From Vreelandella arcis (lineage in GTDB: Bacteria; Pseudomonadota; Gammaproteobacteria; Pseudomonadales; Halomonadaceae): 64,000 bases of DNA. The notes beneath the pieces are model-generated. The model ran no database searches. It was given only the letters and a program-made list of their open reading frames with translations, and was not told the origin of the DNA. The stretch covers positions 124,001-188,000 of the forward strand of contig NZ_FNII01000006.1 in NCBI RefSeq assembly GCF_900103865.1, read 5' to 3'. Below, in pieces: positions 1 through 11,242 of this stretch (the first letter of the stretch is position 1; each line of letters begins with the position of its first letter). Both the position numbers and the translations under genes were made by a program.

Positions 1-792
<792 letters not shown>

Positions 793-824
793 CGCGGCTT
801 GAACCCTTGGCATTAGGCCCTAAG

Positions 825-855
825 CCCTCGTCCGCTTGCCGGGCGGGGGTTTTTT
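825..855 (+). terminator. Rho-independent terminator of icd
   Basis: A 9-bp GC-rich stem (825-833 with 841-849, two G-T pairs) with a 7-base loop is followed directly by a run of T (850-855). It lies 33 bases after the icd stop codon. Confidence 0.85.
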
Positions 856-981
856 GTCCGCTTGAGTGTGATAATTTTAATTTTTCCATGAACCCTTGCT
901 GATCGTGCACGTCTGATAAGTATCACATTGCGTATTCAGAACGTTGCCCATCAGCCGAGAGATGAACAAACCTTGCTGCTT

Positions 982-1356
982 ATGTCCCATACAGACAGTC
1001 CATACCCGGATGCGCCGACCCTTGAAGCGGGCATGACGCGCCCCGATATGCCTGAATACGACGATGATCTGACGGTGCAGTCTGCTGAGCCTGAACTGGC
1101 TCAGCCGCCGCTATTTAAAGTGGTGCTGCATAACGATGACTTCACGCCGATGGAGTTTGTCATTGAAGTGTTGCAAGGCTTCTTCAACATGGACAGTGAA
1201 AAAGCCGTCCAGGTGATGTTGGCGGTGCATACCCAGGGAAAAGCTACCTGCGGGGTATTTACCCGCGATATCGCCGAGACCAAAAGTTACCAAGTGAATG
1301 AATACGCCCGCGAATGCGAGCATCCTTTAATGAGCGACATTGAAGCCGCCGATTAA
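982..1356 (+). CDS. clpS: ATP-dependent Clp protease adaptor ClpS
   Basis: ClpS binds the N-domain of ClpA and delivers N-end-rule substrates (Leu, Phe, Tyr, Trp N-termini) to ClpAP. The core [20 protein letters not shown] and the later [12 protein letters not shown] match the family; the Asn-Asp pair and the following Met line the N-degron pocket. I chose ATG 982 (124 aa), close to the usual 105-125 residues; an in-frame TTG at 928 would add 18 residues and has no better ribosome site, and ATG 1033 is also possible. The acidic N-terminal tail is typical. It lies upstream of clpA, and bpt, whose product makes N-degrons, is near by. Confidence 0.93.
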   Translation: MSHTDSPYPDAPTLEAGMTRPDMPEYDDDLTVQSAEPELAQPPLFKVVLHNDDFTPMEFVIEVLQGFFNMDSEKAVQVMLAVHTQGKATCGVFTRDIAETKSYQVNEYARECEHPLMSDIEAAD

Positions 1357-1450
1357 CAGCGTTGAAAAAAATCGGTAGGTAGGCTTGCAACTGTTCGATT
1401 TGTACCCGATGTTTGAAAGTGCCGGTCGATTAAACTGATCCGACGCAAGT

Positions 1451-1473
1451 CCTAGGTGGCGATATGCCCTAGG
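1451..1473. promoter_or_regulatory. Imperfect inverted repeat upstream of clpA
   Basis: Two CCTAGG hexamers (1451-1456 and 1468-1473), with an inner GC/GC pair, form an imperfect dyad in the clpS-clpA gap, 22 bases before the clpA start and just before its Shine-Dalgarno sequence. It could be an operator or an RNA hairpin that affects clpA translation. No protein can be named from the sequence. Confidence 0.25.
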
Positions 1474-1495
1474 TAGTAGCGAAAAGGGGACTGCC

Positions 1496-3772
1496 ATGCT
1501 GAGCAAAGAACTTGAACTGACCCTGAACACGGCTTTCACCGTGGCGCGCTCCAAGCGTCACGAGTTCATGACCGTCGAGCACCTATTGCTGGCGCTATTG
1601 GACAACGCTTCGGCGGTGGATGTACTAAAAGCCTGTGGGGCGAATCTCGACAAGCTGCGGTCCGATTTGCAGGACTTCATCAACTCGACCACACCCTTAA
1701 TTCCTGACGGCCAAAACGACCGCGAAACGCAACCGACGCTGGGCTTTCAGCGAGTACTCCAGCGTGCCGTTTTTCATGTGCAGTCGTCTGGAAAAAGTGA
1801 AGTTACCGGTGCCAACGTGCTGGTGGCGATTTTCTCTGAGCAGGAAAGCCAAGCCGTTTACTTCCTCAAGCAGCAGAATGTTGCTCGGGTAGACGCGGTC
1901 AATTATATCGCGCATGGCATCTCTAAAGTCGCGGGTCATGGTCCTTCCCCTTCGCCATCACCCCAGGAGGGTGAAGAAGCCGAGGAGGGCGGCACCGAAG
2001 GGGCTGCCCATCCGCTCACCGGCTATGCCACCAACCTCAACGAGCAGGCGCGGCTGGGTAAAATCGACCCCTTGATTGGTCGCGATCACGAGCTTGAACG
2101 CGTGGTGCAAATCCTGGCCCGTCGGCGCAAGAATAATCCATTACTGGTGGGCGAAGCCGGTGTGGGTAAGACGGCGGTGGCCGAAGGCTTGGCCAAACGT
2201 ATCGTCGAAGAAGACGTTCCCGAGGTGATCGCTGATGCGGTGGTTTACTCGTTGGATATGGGCGCGCTACTGGCCGGTACTAAATATCGCGGTGACTTTG
2301 AGAAGCGCCTGAAGAGCTTGCTCAGCGAGTTACGCAAGCAGCCTAATTCCGTGCTGTTTATCGATGAAATTCATACGGTGATCGGCGCAGGGGCCGCCTC
2401 AGGCGGTGTGATGGACGCTTCCAATCTGCTCAAGCCGCTGCTGTCGTCGGGCGAGCTGCGCTGCATTGGTTCGACCACCTTCCAAGAGTTCCGCGGCATC
2501 TTTGAGAAAGATCGTGCCTTGGCGCGTCGCTTCCAGAAAGTCGATGTGTTGGCGCCGTCGGTGGATGACACCATTAAGATCCTCAAGGGTCTGCGCTCAC
2601 GCTTTGAGGAACACCACGAGCTCAAGTACACCGATGGTGCGCTTGAGAGCGCCGCACGACTGGCGGATCGCTACATCAACGATCGTTTCCTGCCCGATAA
2701 AGCGATTGACGTGATCGACGAAGCGGGCGCGCATCAGCGTTTGCTGCCTCCGGAAGTACGCGCCGACACCATTGATGTTGAACAGGTCGAAGCGGTTGTG
2801 GCGTCAATTGCTCGGATTCCGCCGAAGAGCGTGTCCAGCTCGGATCGCAAGCTGCTCGAGAAACTGGATCGTGACTTGAAAATGCTGGTGTTTGGTCAGG
2901 ACGAAGCGATCGATACGCTGTCCGCCGCCATTAAGCTTTCCCGCGCTGGCTTGAAGTCACCCGATAAGCCGGTAGGTAGCTTCCTGTTTGCCGGGCCGAC
3001 CGGGGTGGGTAAAACCGAAGTGGCCAAGCAGCTCTCGCATATCATGGGTATCGAGCTGGTACGCTTTGATATGTCGGAGTACATGGAGCGGCACACTGTG
3101 TCGCGCTTGATCGGCGCGCCCCCGGGCTACGTTGGCTACGATCAAGGTGGCCTGTTGACCGAAGCCGTCACCAAACAGCCGCATTGCGTACTGCTGCTGG
3201 ATGAGATCGAGAAGGCGCACCCGGAAGTCTTCAACCTGCTGCTGCAGGTGATGGATCACGGCCGCCTGACCGATAACAACGGCCGCGAGGCGGACTTCCG
3301 TCACGTGATTGTGATCATGACCTCGAATGCCGGGGCCGAGCAGGCCGCGCGTCGCTCGATTGGCTTCCAGAGTCAGGATCACTCGACCGATGCGATGGAG
3401 GTTATTCGCCGCACCTTCTCACCGGAGTTCCGCAACCGTTTGGACGGCATTATCCAGTTCCATTCTCTGCCGGTCTCGGTGGTGCGTAACGTCGTCGACA
3501 AGTTCCTGATCGAGCTGCAAGCGCAGCTGGATGAGAAGCGTGTTCAGCTTGAAGTGGACGATATGGCACGGGACTGGCTGGCGGATAAAGGTTACGACCC
3601 CGATATGGGGGCACGCCCGATGGCGCGTTTGATCCAGGACAAGCTCAAGAAGCCGTTGGCAGAGATGATTCTGTTTGGCGAGCTTGCCGAGCAGGGCGGT
3701 ATCGTGCACGTCAGCCTGGAAGAAGGCGAGCTACGCTTGTCGACCGAGTCGGAAATGGCCGATGCGCCCTAA
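1496..3772 (+). CDS. clpA: ATP-dependent Clp protease ATP-binding subunit ClpA
   Basis: ClpA is the hexameric AAA+ unfoldase that feeds substrates into ClpP. The 758-residue protein has the N-domain double repeat (about 1-145), a charged Pro/Glu-rich linker (about 150-170), a first AAA+ module with Walker A GEAGVGKT near residue 219 and Walker [10 protein letters not shown], and a second module with GPTGVGKT near residue 500 and VLLLDEIEK. The second module lacks a long coiled-coil insertion, which separates ClpA from ClpB. ATG 1496 follows a GGGG-type ribosome site. No clpP gene is in the window. Length matches E. coli ClpA (758). Confidence 0.97.
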   Translation: MLSKELELTLNTAFTVARSKRHEFMTVEHLLLALLDNASAVDVLKACGANLDKLRSDLQDFINSTTPLIPDGQNDRETQPTLGFQRVLQRAVFHVQSSGKSEVTGANVLVAIFSEQESQAVYFLKQQNVARVDAVNYIAHGISKVAGHGPSPSPSPQEGEEAEEGGTEGAAHPLTGYATNLNEQARLGKIDPLIGRDHELERVVQILARRRKNNPLLVGEAGVGKTAVAEGLAKRIVEEDVPEVIADAVVYSLDMGALLAGTKYRGDFEKRLKSLLSELRKQPNSVLFIDEIHTVIGAGAASGGVMDASNLLKPLLSSGELRCIGSTTFQEFRGIFEKDRALARRFQKVDVLAPSVDDTIKILKGLRSRFEEHHELKYTDGALESAARLADRYINDRFLPDKAIDVIDEAGAHQRLLPPEVRADTIDVEQVEAVVASIARIPPKSVSSSDRKLLEKLDRDLKMLVFGQDEAIDTLSAAIKLSRAGLKSPDKPVGSFLFAGPTGVGKTEVAKQLSHIMGIELVRFDMSEYMERHTVSRLIGAPPGYVGYDQGGLLTEAVTKQPHCVLLLDEIEKAHPEVFNLLLQVMDHGRLTDNNGREADFRHVIVIMTSNAGAEQAARRSIGFQSQDHSTDAMEVIRRTFSPEFRNRLDGIIQFHSLPVSVVRNVVDKFLIELQAQLDEKRVQLEVDDMARDWLADKGYDPDMGARPMARLIQDKLKKPLAEMILFGELAEQGGIVHVSLEEGELRLSTESEMADAP

Positions 3773-3819
3773 CCGGGCGCTTACTTTACCGCTCCTTAAA
3801 CATCATGCAGCTAAAAACG

Positions 3820-3853
3820 CAGCGCCCTGTCTTCGACGGGGCGTTGTCGTTTT
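3820..3853 (+). terminator. Rho-independent terminator of clpA
   Basis: CGCCCTGTC at 3823-3831 pairs with GACGGGGCG at 3835-3843 around a TTC loop, with three further flanking pairs, then a T-rich tail. It follows clpA by about 50 bases and faces infA. Confidence 0.8.
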
Positions 3854-3921
3854 AAAGCAGACATCGGCAGCGCTGGGCAGGTAAAGAGAGCAGAGGCGTA
3901 TAAACGCCTTGCTAGGCGCCG

Positions 3922-4140
3922 TTAGCGCGAGCGGTAAACGATGCGGCCTTTAGAAAGGTCGTAAGGCGTCAGTTCAACTTTGACCTTATCGCCGGTTAAG
4001 ATGCGGATGTAGTTTTTGCGCATTTTGCCGGAGATGTGAGCCGTGACGACGTGGCCGTTTTCCAGCTCAACACGAAACATGGTGTTAGGCAGGGTGTCGA
4101 CGATAACGCCTTCCATTTCAATATGATCTTCGCGTGCCAT
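3922..4140 (-). CDS. infA: Translation initiation factor IF-1
   Basis: A 72-residue single S1/OB-fold protein beginning [19 protein letters not shown], the standard length and sequence of IF-1. It binds the A site of the 30S subunit during initiation. It is the last gene of a minus-strand group aat-bpt-infA that faces clpA, an arrangement found in many gammaproteobacteria. Fully intact. Confidence 0.98.
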   Translation of the reverse strand: MAREDHIEMEGVIVDTLPNTMFRVELENGHVVTAHISGKMRKNYIRILTGDKVKVELTPYDLSKGRIVYRSR

Positions 4141-4278
4141 ATAGGCAGTTCCTCGCTTTAATTAACGTAATAGGTATGCTCAAAACGACTGGGCATTGGG
4201 CGCTCCAGGCTGAGCAGCAACCCGAATAGCGCTATATTGTGCCGTAAGCCTAGCGTCAAGGCAAAAAAGCGTGGCTGA

Positions 4279-5013
4279 TTAGCGAATTATTTCTCGCCAC
4301 TGGCGACCATCAAGCATCTCAAGGGGCGTAAAGTTCTGCTTGTAGCGCATTTTGCGGCATGCTTCTATCCAGTAGCCGAGATAGAGGTGAGGTAAGCCTT
4401 TGGCGCGGGTCAGGTCGATTAGCTGCAATATGGCAAAGGTGCCCAGCGAGCGCTTATCCAGCGATTCGTCGACGCTGAAAAACGTATAAATCGCCGACAG
4501 GCCGTGCTCGAGCTGGTCAAACGCCGCCACGCCAACCAGTTGGTTATCGAGATATAGCTCCATCAGTTGGGCGTAGGGCTCGTCGAGGGTTAAAAACGTT
4601 CGATACTGTTCGCGGCTGGGTGGGTACATATCGCCGTCCGCGTGACGGTGGTGGATGTAGTCGGCGTAGAGTGCGTAATGGCGCGCATCAAAGTGCGCCG
4701 GGGTAATGCGCATGGTGATATCGCCATTGCGTCGGCCAATGCGTCGTTGAGTGCGGTTTGGGGTAAATCGCTCGACCGGGATACGCACGGAGCGGCAGGC
4801 GTTACAGCCTTCGCAGTGCGGGCGGTATAAATGGCGACCGCTGCGACGGAAGCCGAGCAGCGAAAGCGAGTCGTAAACGCCGGGAATGGGAGATTCCTGA
4901 GGATCCAGAAACAGCGTGGTGGCTTCGCGGTCGGGCAAATAGCTACAGGCATGCGGCACTGTCAAAAAGAAGCGCAAATCGCGTACCAGCCGACGGGGAG
5001 CGTTGCTGCTCAA
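4279..5013 (-). CDS. bpt: Aspartate/glutamate leucyltransferase (Bpt)
   Basis: Bpt transfers leucine from Leu-tRNA to proteins with N-terminal Asp or Glu, making them ClpS-ClpAP substrates. The N-terminal domain carries LPDREATTLFLDP and the CEGCNACRSVRIPV cysteine cluster; the C-terminal GNAT-like domain ends with YLGYWIEACRKMRYK. I chose the TTG at 5013 (244 aa) because AGGAGG lies 6 bases before it; a longer frame reaching ATG 5046 would place this ribosome site inside the gene. Earlier known as ate. It sits between aat and infA, with ClpS and ClpA opposite, so an N-end-rule group is assembled here. Confidence 0.95.
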   Translation of the reverse strand: MSSNAPRRLVRDLRFFLTVPHACSYLPDREATTLFLDPQESPIPGVYDSLSLLGFRRSGRHLYRPHCEGCNACRSVRIPVERFTPNRTQRRIGRRNGDITMRITPAHFDARHYALYADYIHHRHADGDMYPPSREQYRTFLTLDEPYAQLMELYLDNQLVGVAAFDQLEHGLSAIYTFFSVDESLDKRSLGTFAILQLIDLTRAKGLPHLYLGYWIEACRKMRYKQNFTPLEMLDGRQWREIIR

Positions 5014-5019
5014 TGTTTG

Positions 5020-5025
5020 CCTCCT
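5020..5025 (-). promoter_or_regulatory. Ribosome binding site that sets a TTG start for bpt
   Basis: On the minus strand AGGAGG (preceded by AAAG) ends 6 bases before TTG 5013. This is near consensus and decides for the non-ATG start. Confidence 0.75.
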
Positions 5026-5079
5026 TTCTTTTGTTAACGATGACACTGTTAGCCTGCAAAGAGTGTCTGTAAATAAACG

Positions 5080-5811
5080 TTAGGCGATAGCCGATAGCCA
5101 CGGGGAAGGCGGCACCTCGGGCGCGTCTTCCGGAGATGCGTTAAACCGAAACGCAGAGCCGGGTAGCCACTTTTCAAGATAGCTGATGAATGTCGCTCGG
5201 GCGACCGTTGTCGCGCCTAGACTTGCCAGATGGGGCGTGTGCATTTGGCAGTCAATGAGCTTGCCGCCATGGTTGCGCATGGCGTTGGTTAGGTGGGCTA
5301 GGGCCACTTTTGAAGCGTCGGGGACGAGGGAAAACATCGACTCGCCGAAAAATACCGGGCCCATGGCGATGCCGTAAAGCCCGCCTACCAGGCGCCCGTG
5401 CTGGTGCACCTCGATACTATGGGCAATGCCTTGCGCATGCAGGTCACAGTAGGCCTGGTACATGTCATCGGTGATCCAGGTGCCCGCTTCACCGTCCCGC
5501 GGGGCGGCGCAAGCATCGATCACCCGGTCAAAATGTTGGTCAACGGTGATCTCGAACCCCGCATTGCGCAGCTTTTTTGTTAAGCTGCGGCGCTGCTTAA
5601 ATTGCTCAGGTAGGAGTATCATGCGGGGATCAGGGCTCCACCACAGAATGGGGTCGTCGTCGCTGTACCATGGGAAAATGCCGTTTCGATAGGCTTCTAC
5701 CAGCCAACCGGGGGATAATTCGCCGCCCGCCGCCAGTAGTCCGTTAGGCGATGTTAGCGCTGCGGTTACTGTCGGGAAGTGAGGCATTGGCGAGGATAGC
5801 CAAGGTAGCAT
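5080..5811 (-). CDS. aat: Leucyl/phenylalanyl-tRNA--protein transferase
   Basis: Aat adds Leu or Phe to proteins with N-terminal Arg or Lys, the second branch of the bacterial N-end rule. Family motifs include NGLLAAGGELSPGWLVEAYR, GIFPWY, WWSPDPRM and the later FFGESMFS. ATG 5811 (243 aa) has AGGAG 6 bases upstream; the frame extends 71 codons further up, but that extension lacks similarity to Aat and overlaps the divergent ftsK start region. Likely cotranscribed with bpt and infA. Confidence 0.96.
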   Translation of the reverse strand: MLPWLSSPMPHFPTVTAALTSPNGLLAAGGELSPGWLVEAYRNGIFPWYSDDDPILWWSPDPRMILLPEQFKQRRSLTKKLRNAGFEITVDQHFDRVIDACAAPRDGEAGTWITDDMYQAYCDLHAQGIAHSIEVHQHGRLVGGLYGIAMGPVFFGESMFSLVPDASKVALAHLTNAMRNHGGKLIDCQMHTPHLASLGATTVARATFISYLEKWLPGSAFRFNASPEDAPEVPPSPWLSAIA

Positions 5812-5941
5812 GGCGAGCTCCTGTGAGTCGGTACAGTAACAAGCGCGGATCGAGAGACCCTGTGACGGCAGCAGGATGCTCGGTATGATACAAACTCGCA
5901 AGTGGATTAACGACGCCATCGGGTGCAAAAGGGAGAGTCGC

Positions 5942-8900
5942 TTGAAAGTAAATAAAGCGGTCGACAAGCGAACACAGCGTAATACGCGCCAAAGTGGGTC
6001 TTCAGGGCGGGTCAATGCCGCCAAGGATAAAGCGCGTAAAGTTGGGTTACGCCTTCAGGGCGCGGCACGCGATGGCGTGGTCGTGGCGCTGCTGGCGGTA
6101 TGTACGTTTTTATTATTGGCGTTGTTTAGTTATTCGCCGAGCGATCCCGGCTGGTCATCTCAGGGGCCGGAAACCGCCGTCAGCAATTGGATGGGGCCGG
6201 TCGGCGCCTGGCTGGCCGATGTGCTTTATTCGCTGCTGGGCGCCAGTGCCCTTTGGTGGCCTGGCATGGTGGGCTATGCGGCCTGGTGGTTAGTACGTTC
6301 ACGCCAAGTGCGTTTTGCGCTTGATCCGGTGGCGATTGCGGTACGCGCTGGTGGTTTGATGCTGCTAATGTTTGGCACCACCATGCTCGGCGCGCTGCAT
6401 TTTTATAATCCTGATAGCGTGTTGCCCTATGCCTCAGGCGGTATTTTGGGTGAGGGGCTGGTGGGCGCGTTGCGCCCGCTGGTGAACAGCGGCGGCGTTG
6501 GGTTGATCGCCGCAGCGCTTATCCTGAGCGGTTTTCCGCTGTTCAGCGGCATGTCCTGGTTGCAGGTTGCCGATGAAGTGGGGCGGCGTTTGTGCCGTGT
6601 GGGTGGCTGGTGGTCAGCCCGCCGCCAGGCCCGTCGCGAGCGTGCCAAACAGCGCGCCGCCGTGCGCCCCGCCCCAGAGCCTGCGCGGCGTCCGGCTAAC
6701 CCAGAGCGCAGTGCCGAGAGCAACGCCCATAACAAGCGTCGAGAACCCGCGATGGCCAGTGCCTTGGCCGATGCAGACGCTAAGCCAGACACCAACAAGA
6801 AGGTAGGCGACGAGCCTATAGCGGGCGATAACGTCACGGATACGTCGATTCCGTGGGCGGCTGCGCGGACGCCTTCCGCCACGGCCTTCAAAGCGGCCCC
6901 GTCGTCTGAGCCGACGCCAGCGGAGACGCCAGTAAAAACGGATGAAGACACACATACCTCAACGCCCGAGCCAACGCCCTCATCGCCGACGTTAACCGCG
7001 CACATCGACGATGCACCCGAGCACGATGAGGCAGTGGCGACGGCCAAACCCGCCGAGGCTGAATCAAGCGAGTCGTTTCCACTGCACGCGTCCCGTCGGG
7101 CAGAGGAGGCTGAAACCCAGTCTGCCGCGCCGCTCTCCACGACGGATGATGATGCGCCCGAGCCGCCTGTTGAGCCACTGGTCACCGAGCCGCGTCGCCA
7201 GCGGGAGTCAGAGCGCGGAGCTGAACGCGTTCCTGAAATAGTCCCCGAGCCCGTGTGGGATGACGACGACGAAGATGAAGTCCCTACACCTGCACCTTCG
7301 GCACCGTCACCTGCTCGCCGTGAGCCGACCGTGAGCCCCGACGTATCATCGACGGAGCAAGACGTATCCGACGAAGGGCCAGCGCTGTGGACGGTTGAGC
7401 ATCTGCAAAACCAACGGCCCTCGTTCGACACGACGTTAGAACCCGAAGGCAAGGTGCCTAGTCTGCGCCTGTTAACGCCGGCGGAACCGCATCAGCCGAA
7501 TTACACCGATACCCAACTGGCGGATATGGCCGAGCTGCTCGAGGTTCGGCTGCGTGAATACGGCGTCAAAGCCGAGGTGGTCGATACTTGGCCTGGGCCG
7601 GTGATTACCCGCTTTGAGATTAAGCCGGCGGCAGGCGTCAAGGTATCCAAAATCAGCAATTTGGCCAAAGACTTGGCGCGTTCGCTGATGGTCAAGAGCG
7701 TGCGCGTGGTGGAAGTGATTCCAGGACGCCCGACGGTGGGCATCGAGATTCCCAATCCTCACCGGGCGATGATTCGGCTGCGTGAAGTGATCGATTCCGA
7801 GCGCTACCAGCAGGAAGCCTCGCCGCTGACCATGGCGCTGGGTCAGGATATCGGTGGCGGCCCGGTGGTCGCCAATCTCGGCAAGATGCCGCACTTGCTG
7901 GTCGCCGGTACCACCGGGTCGGGTAAATCGGTGGGCGTTAACGCGATGCTGATTTCGATGCTGCTCAAGGCCACGCCGGATGAATTGAAGCTCATCATGG
8001 TCGACCCCAAAATGCTCGAGCTGTCGGTTTACGACGGTATTCCACACTTGCTGGCGCCCGTGGTCACCGATATGAAAGAGGCGGCCAATAGCCTGCGCTG
8101 GTGTGTGGCTGAAATGGAACGCCGTTATAAGCTGATGGCCGCCATGGGCGTGCGTAATATCGCCGGCTTTAACGCGCGTTTGGATGAAGCCGACCGGGCA
8201 GGTGCCCAGGTTGCCGATCCGCTCTGGGAGCCGCAGCCCTGGGAGATGCATCAAACACCCCCGGTGCTTGAGAAGCTGCCCTACATCGTGGTGGTGATCG
8301 ACGAATTTGCCGACATGTTCATGATCGTGGGTAAAAAGGTCGAAGAGCTGATTGCCCGCCTGGCACAGAAGGCCCGTGCGGCAGGGATTCACTTGATACT
8401 CGCCACTCAGCGCCCGTCGGTGGATGTTGTCACTGGTTTGATCAAGGCGAATATTCCGTCGCGGATGGCTTTTCAGGTGTCGTCGCGTATCGACTCACGC
8501 ACGATATTGGATCAGGGCGGGGCCGAAAGCCTGTTGGGGCATGGCGACATGCTCTACCTGCCCGCCGGGTCGGGGCCGCCGAATCGCATCCACGGGGCCT
8601 TTGTGGATGACGATGAAGTGCACCGCGTAGTGGAAGATTGGAAGCGTCGTGGGGAGCCGGAGTATATCGAAGAGATCCTATCGGGCGGTGTCTCGGCAGA
8701 CGCCTTAGCCGGGCTTGAGGCCGAGGGCGCCGACGGCGACGACGCCGAACAGGATGCGCTTTACGATGAAGCCGTGCAGTTCGTCACGCAAACGCGCAAA
8801 GCGTCGATTTCCGCCGTGCAGCGGCGCTTTAAGATTGGTTATAACCGCGCCGCTAGGCTAGTGGACGCAATGGAGGTTGCCGGGGTGGTGTCATCGATGG

Positions 8901-8950
8901 GTACCAACGGCGCCCGGGAAGTGCTGGCGCCACCGCCGGTCGGGCAGTAA
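5942..8950 (+). CDS. ftsK: DNA translocase FtsK
   Basis: FtsK pumps DNA at the septum and activates XerCD at dif. In order: a membrane N-terminal domain with about four hydrophobic segments (roughly residues 45-230), a long Ala/Pro/Glu/Thr-rich linker (about 240-500), the RecA-like motor with Walker [11 protein letters not shown] near residue 655 and Walker [12 protein letters not shown], and the C-terminal gamma winged-helix domain that reads KOPS. I chose TTG 5942 (1002 aa), which follows GGGAGAG by 4-5 bases; in-frame ATG codons at 5876 and 5885 lack a well-spaced ribosome site. lolA follows, as is usual. Confidence 0.95.
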   Translation: MKVNKAVDKRTQRNTRQSGSSGRVNAAKDKARKVGLRLQGAARDGVVVALLAVCTFLLLALFSYSPSDPGWSSQGPETAVSNWMGPVGAWLADVLYSLLGASALWWPGMVGYAAWWLVRSRQVRFALDPVAIAVRAGGLMLLMFGTTMLGALHFYNPDSVLPYASGGILGEGLVGALRPLVNSGGVGLIAAALILSGFPLFSGMSWLQVADEVGRRLCRVGGWWSARRQARRERAKQRAAVRPAPEPARRPANPERSAESNAHNKRREPAMASALADADAKPDTNKKVGDEPIAGDNVTDTSIPWAAARTPSATAFKAAPSSEPTPAETPVKTDEDTHTSTPEPTPSSPTLTAHIDDAPEHDEAVATAKPAEAESSESFPLHASRRAEEAETQSAAPLSTTDDDAPEPPVEPLVTEPRRQRESERGAERVPEIVPEPVWDDDDEDEVPTPAPSAPSPARREPTVSPDVSSTEQDVSDEGPALWTVEHLQNQRPSFDTTLEPEGKVPSLRLLTPAEPHQPNYTDTQLADMAELLEVRLREYGVKAEVVDTWPGPVITRFEIKPAAGVKVSKISNLAKDLARSLMVKSVRVVEVIPGRPTVGIEIPNPHRAMIRLREVIDSERYQQEASPLTMALGQDIGGGPVVANLGKMPHLLVAGTTGSGKSVGVNAMLISMLLKATPDELKLIMVDPKMLELSVYDGIPHLLAPVVTDMKEAANSLRWCVAEMERRYKLMAAMGVRNIAGFNARLDEADRAGAQVADPLWEPQPWEMHQTPPVLEKLPYIVVVIDEFADMFMIVGKKVEELIARLAQKARAAGIHLILATQRPSVDVVTGLIKANIPSRMAFQVSSRIDSRTILDQGGAESLLGHGDMLYLPAGSGPPNRIHGAFVDDDEVHRVVEDWKRRGEPEYIEEILSGGVSADALAGLEAEGADGDDAEQDALYDEAVQFVTQTRKASISAVQRRFKIGYNRAARLVDAMEVAGVVSSMGTNGAREVLAPPPVGQ

Positions 8951-9100
8951 GCAAACGTGCAATAAGCGTGAAAATAGCGCGGCCGGTGAAACCCGGCGGC
9001 GATACGCGCGTCTTAATGGGTACACGGACGGTTCTGCCGACCCATTTTACAATTTGTTTACTCGCTATTTTTATCTGGCAAGGTTGCCTAGGGAGATCGC

Positions 9101-9757
9101 ATGAGCGATACGCAAACTCGACGTCCTTCATCATTAGCGCTGGCGGCAAGCGCATTGGGGTTAACGCTGGCGGCACCGCTGGCTCTGGCCAATGAAGCAG
9201 CCGAGCGGTTAACCGACAGGCTCGACCCATTAGAGAGCTATCAGGCGACATTTGAGCAGCGCATACTCGACGGCAGTGGCGATCATTTACAGGAAGCGCG
9301 GGGCGAAATGTGGCTGGCACGCCCTGGCATGCTGCGCTGGGAAGTCGAAGCACCTTATTCGCAAACCGTGGTATCAAACGGCGATAGCGTTTATCTCTAC
9401 GATCCGGATCTCGAACAAGTTACCGTTCAAGCGTTGGATGACCGGGTGACCCATACACCTGCGCTGCTGCTGTCGGGGCGCGTTAGCGAACTGACGGAAA
9501 GCTACGAAGTGGATTACGAACAGGACGGCAGCGATGACGTCTTCACGTTGGTACCCAACTCGCCGGATACGCTGTTTGAGCAGTTGAGCATGACCTTCGA
9601 CGGTGACATGCTCACCGAGCTGTGGATGACCGACAGCACCGGCCAGCGTACGGCGATTGTCTTTAGCGATCCCGTTCGCAACGAACAGATCCCCGACGAG
9701 CGGTTTGAATTTGATATCCCCGACGGGGTCGATGTGATCCGCGAAGAACCCCGTTAA
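9101..9757 (+). CDS. lolA: Outer-membrane lipoprotein carrier protein LolA
   Basis: LolA is the periplasmic chaperone that carries lipoproteins from LolCDE to LolB. The 218-residue protein has a signal peptide with cleavage after ALA near residue 30 and the typical LDPLESYQATFEQRI start of the mature part; GEMWLARPGMLRWEVEAPYS is the family core. ATG 9101 has GGGAGA 5 bases upstream. It follows ftsK and converges on rarA. Confidence 0.95.
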   Translation: MSDTQTRRPSSLALAASALGLTLAAPLALANEAAERLTDRLDPLESYQATFEQRILDGSGDHLQEARGEMWLARPGMLRWEVEAPYSQTVVSNGDSVYLYDPDLEQVTVQALDDRVTHTPALLLSGRVSELTESYEVDYEQDGSDDVFTLVPNSPDTLFEQLSMTFDGDMLTELWMTDSTGQRTAIVFSDPVRNEQIPDERFEFDIPDGVDVIREEPR

Positions 9758-9790
9758 CTGCCCGCGACACGCTAGCTGACGTTGTAAATT

Positions 9791-9826
9791 GGCCGATCAG
9801 GCATCCGGTGTCTGGTCGGCTTCTTT
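9791..9826 (+). terminator. Probable terminator of lolA, overlapping the rarA 3' end
   Basis: GCCGATCAG (9792-9800) pairs with CTGGTCGGC (9812-9820) and is followed by TTCTTTGTC on the plus strand. It lies 34 bases after lolA and partly inside the last codons of the convergent rarA. Confidence 0.55.
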
Positions 9827-11131
9827 GTCTTGAGCGTCTCGCCACGCCATGATCTCAGCAAAGCGCTTTTCCTGGCCATGCGCGCTGGGCTGATAAAAGG
9901 CTTGCTTGGGCAGCTCTTCCGGCCAGCAGTCGTGGGCGCTGCCCGCTGGGTAGCCATCGGGTTCATTGTGCGCGTAGCGATAACCTTCCCCGTGGCCAAG
10001 TTGCTCCATCAGCTTGGTCGGCGCATTGCGCAAGTAGGTCGGCACCTCGATCTGTGGCTGCTGACGGACGAACTGCTGCGCTTTGGTCCATGCTTGATCA
10101 ATGCGATTACTTTTGGGGGCCACTGCCAAGTGGATCGCCGCATGAGCGATCGCTCGCTGGCCCTCATAGTCGCCTAACCGCCGATACGCATCCCAAGCCG
10201 CCATGACCAGCGGTAGCGCCCGCGGGTCAGCGTTACCCACGTCTTCCGAGGCAATCGCGCTTAGCCGACGCACCACGTCCAGCGGGTCGCCGCCGCCCTG
10301 GATGAAACGCGCCATGTAGAGCAGCGCTGCATCGGGCCGCGATGAGCGCACCGATTTGTGAATCGCCGAGAGCAGGTCGTAGTAGGCATCGCCCTGTTTA
10401 TCGAACGCGCTAGCCTGATGGCCTATCACATCGGTTAGTACGCTTTCGGGCAGTATTTCCCGGCCTGCCCGTTGCGTGGTGAAGTCGCAGGCGGTTTCCA
10501 GTAGCCCCAGTGCGCGACGGGCGTCCCCGGCGCTGGCCTTGGCCAACGCTGTTAATACCGACGCCTCCACATCGATGTTGCGTTTGCCTAACCCGCGTTC
10601 GGGGTCGTCCAGCGCCTGTTGCATCACGCTGATCAATTCGTCTTGTGTCAGCGATTTCAGCACGTAAACTCGCGCCCGTGAGAGCAGCGCCGAGTTGACT
10701 TCAAACGAGGGGTTTTCGGTGGTCGCGCCAATCAGGGTCAGAAGGCCTGACTCCACGTGGGGCAGCAGGGCATCTTGCTGGCTCTTGTTTAACCGGTGAA
10801 TCTCATCTAAAAAGAGAATAGTCGCTGAACTAAGCTGCTGGGCGCGTTCGACGACTAGGCGAATCTCTTTGACACCCGCCATTACCGCGCTGAGTTGTTC
10901 TAAATGGGCGTTGGAGGCACGCGCCAGTAATTCTGCCAGCGTGGTTTTACCTACCCCAGGAGGCCCCCATAAAATCATAGAGCGCACGATGCCAGACTCC
11001 GCCATACGGCGCAGTGGTTTATCTGCACCAACAAGCGCCTGTTGGCCGACGTAATCCTCAAGCTGACGCGGACGCATGCGGTAGGCGAGGGGGGCGTCGT
11101 CGGCAGGTGTATTGCGGCTGAAAAGATCCAT
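9797..11131 (-). CDS. rarA: Replication-associated recombination protein RarA (MgsA)
   Basis: A AAA+ ATPase of the clamp-loader group that acts at stalled forks. Seen: [13 protein letters not shown], Walker [13 protein letters not shown], Walker [21 protein letters not shown], sensor 1 [20 protein letters not shown], and the C-terminal tetramer domain ending [24 protein letters not shown] 11131 (444 aa) has GGAG close upstream and matches the usual length of about 440-450; ATG 11176 would add 15 residues. Its position after lolA is conserved in gammaproteobacteria. Confidence 0.95.
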   Translation of the reverse strand: MDLFSRNTPADDAPLAYRMRPRQLEDYVGQQALVGADKPLRRMAESGIVRSMILWGPPGVGKTTLAELLARASNAHLEQLSAVMAGVKEIRLVVERAQQLSSATILFLDEIHRLNKSQQDALLPHVESGLLTLIGATTENPSFEVNSALLSRARVYVLKSLTQDELISVMQQALDDPERGLGKRNIDVEASVLTALAKASAGDARRALGLLETACDFTTQRAGREILPESVLTDVIGHQASAFDKQGDAYYDLLSAIHKSVRSSRPDAALLYMARFIQGGGDPLDVVRRLSAIASEDVGNADPRALPLVMAAWDAYRRLGDYEGQRAIAHAAIHLAVAPKSNRIDQAWTKAQQFVRQQPQIEVPTYLRNAPTKLMEQLGHGEGYRYAHNEPDGYPAGSAHDCWPEELPKQAFYQPSAHGQEKRFAEIMAWRDAQDKEADQTPDA

Positions 11132-11242
11132 GGAAGCTCCGTTGAACACTGGCCCATCGGTTGGGTCTGTCATCATAAGGTGTATGGTAAAGCGTGTCCG
11201 CTCAGACTACCTTTGGCGTTAGACGATAAAGGAGACGGCTCA

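Noticed and set aside
6427-7452. 341-codon minus-strand frame, Ser/Gly-rich
   Set aside because: Antisense to the low-complexity linker of ftsK; composition bias keeps the frame open. No motif.
7472-8392. 306-codon minus-strand frame
   Set aside because: Antisense to the FtsK motor domain; rich in His and Gln as expected of a shadow frame.
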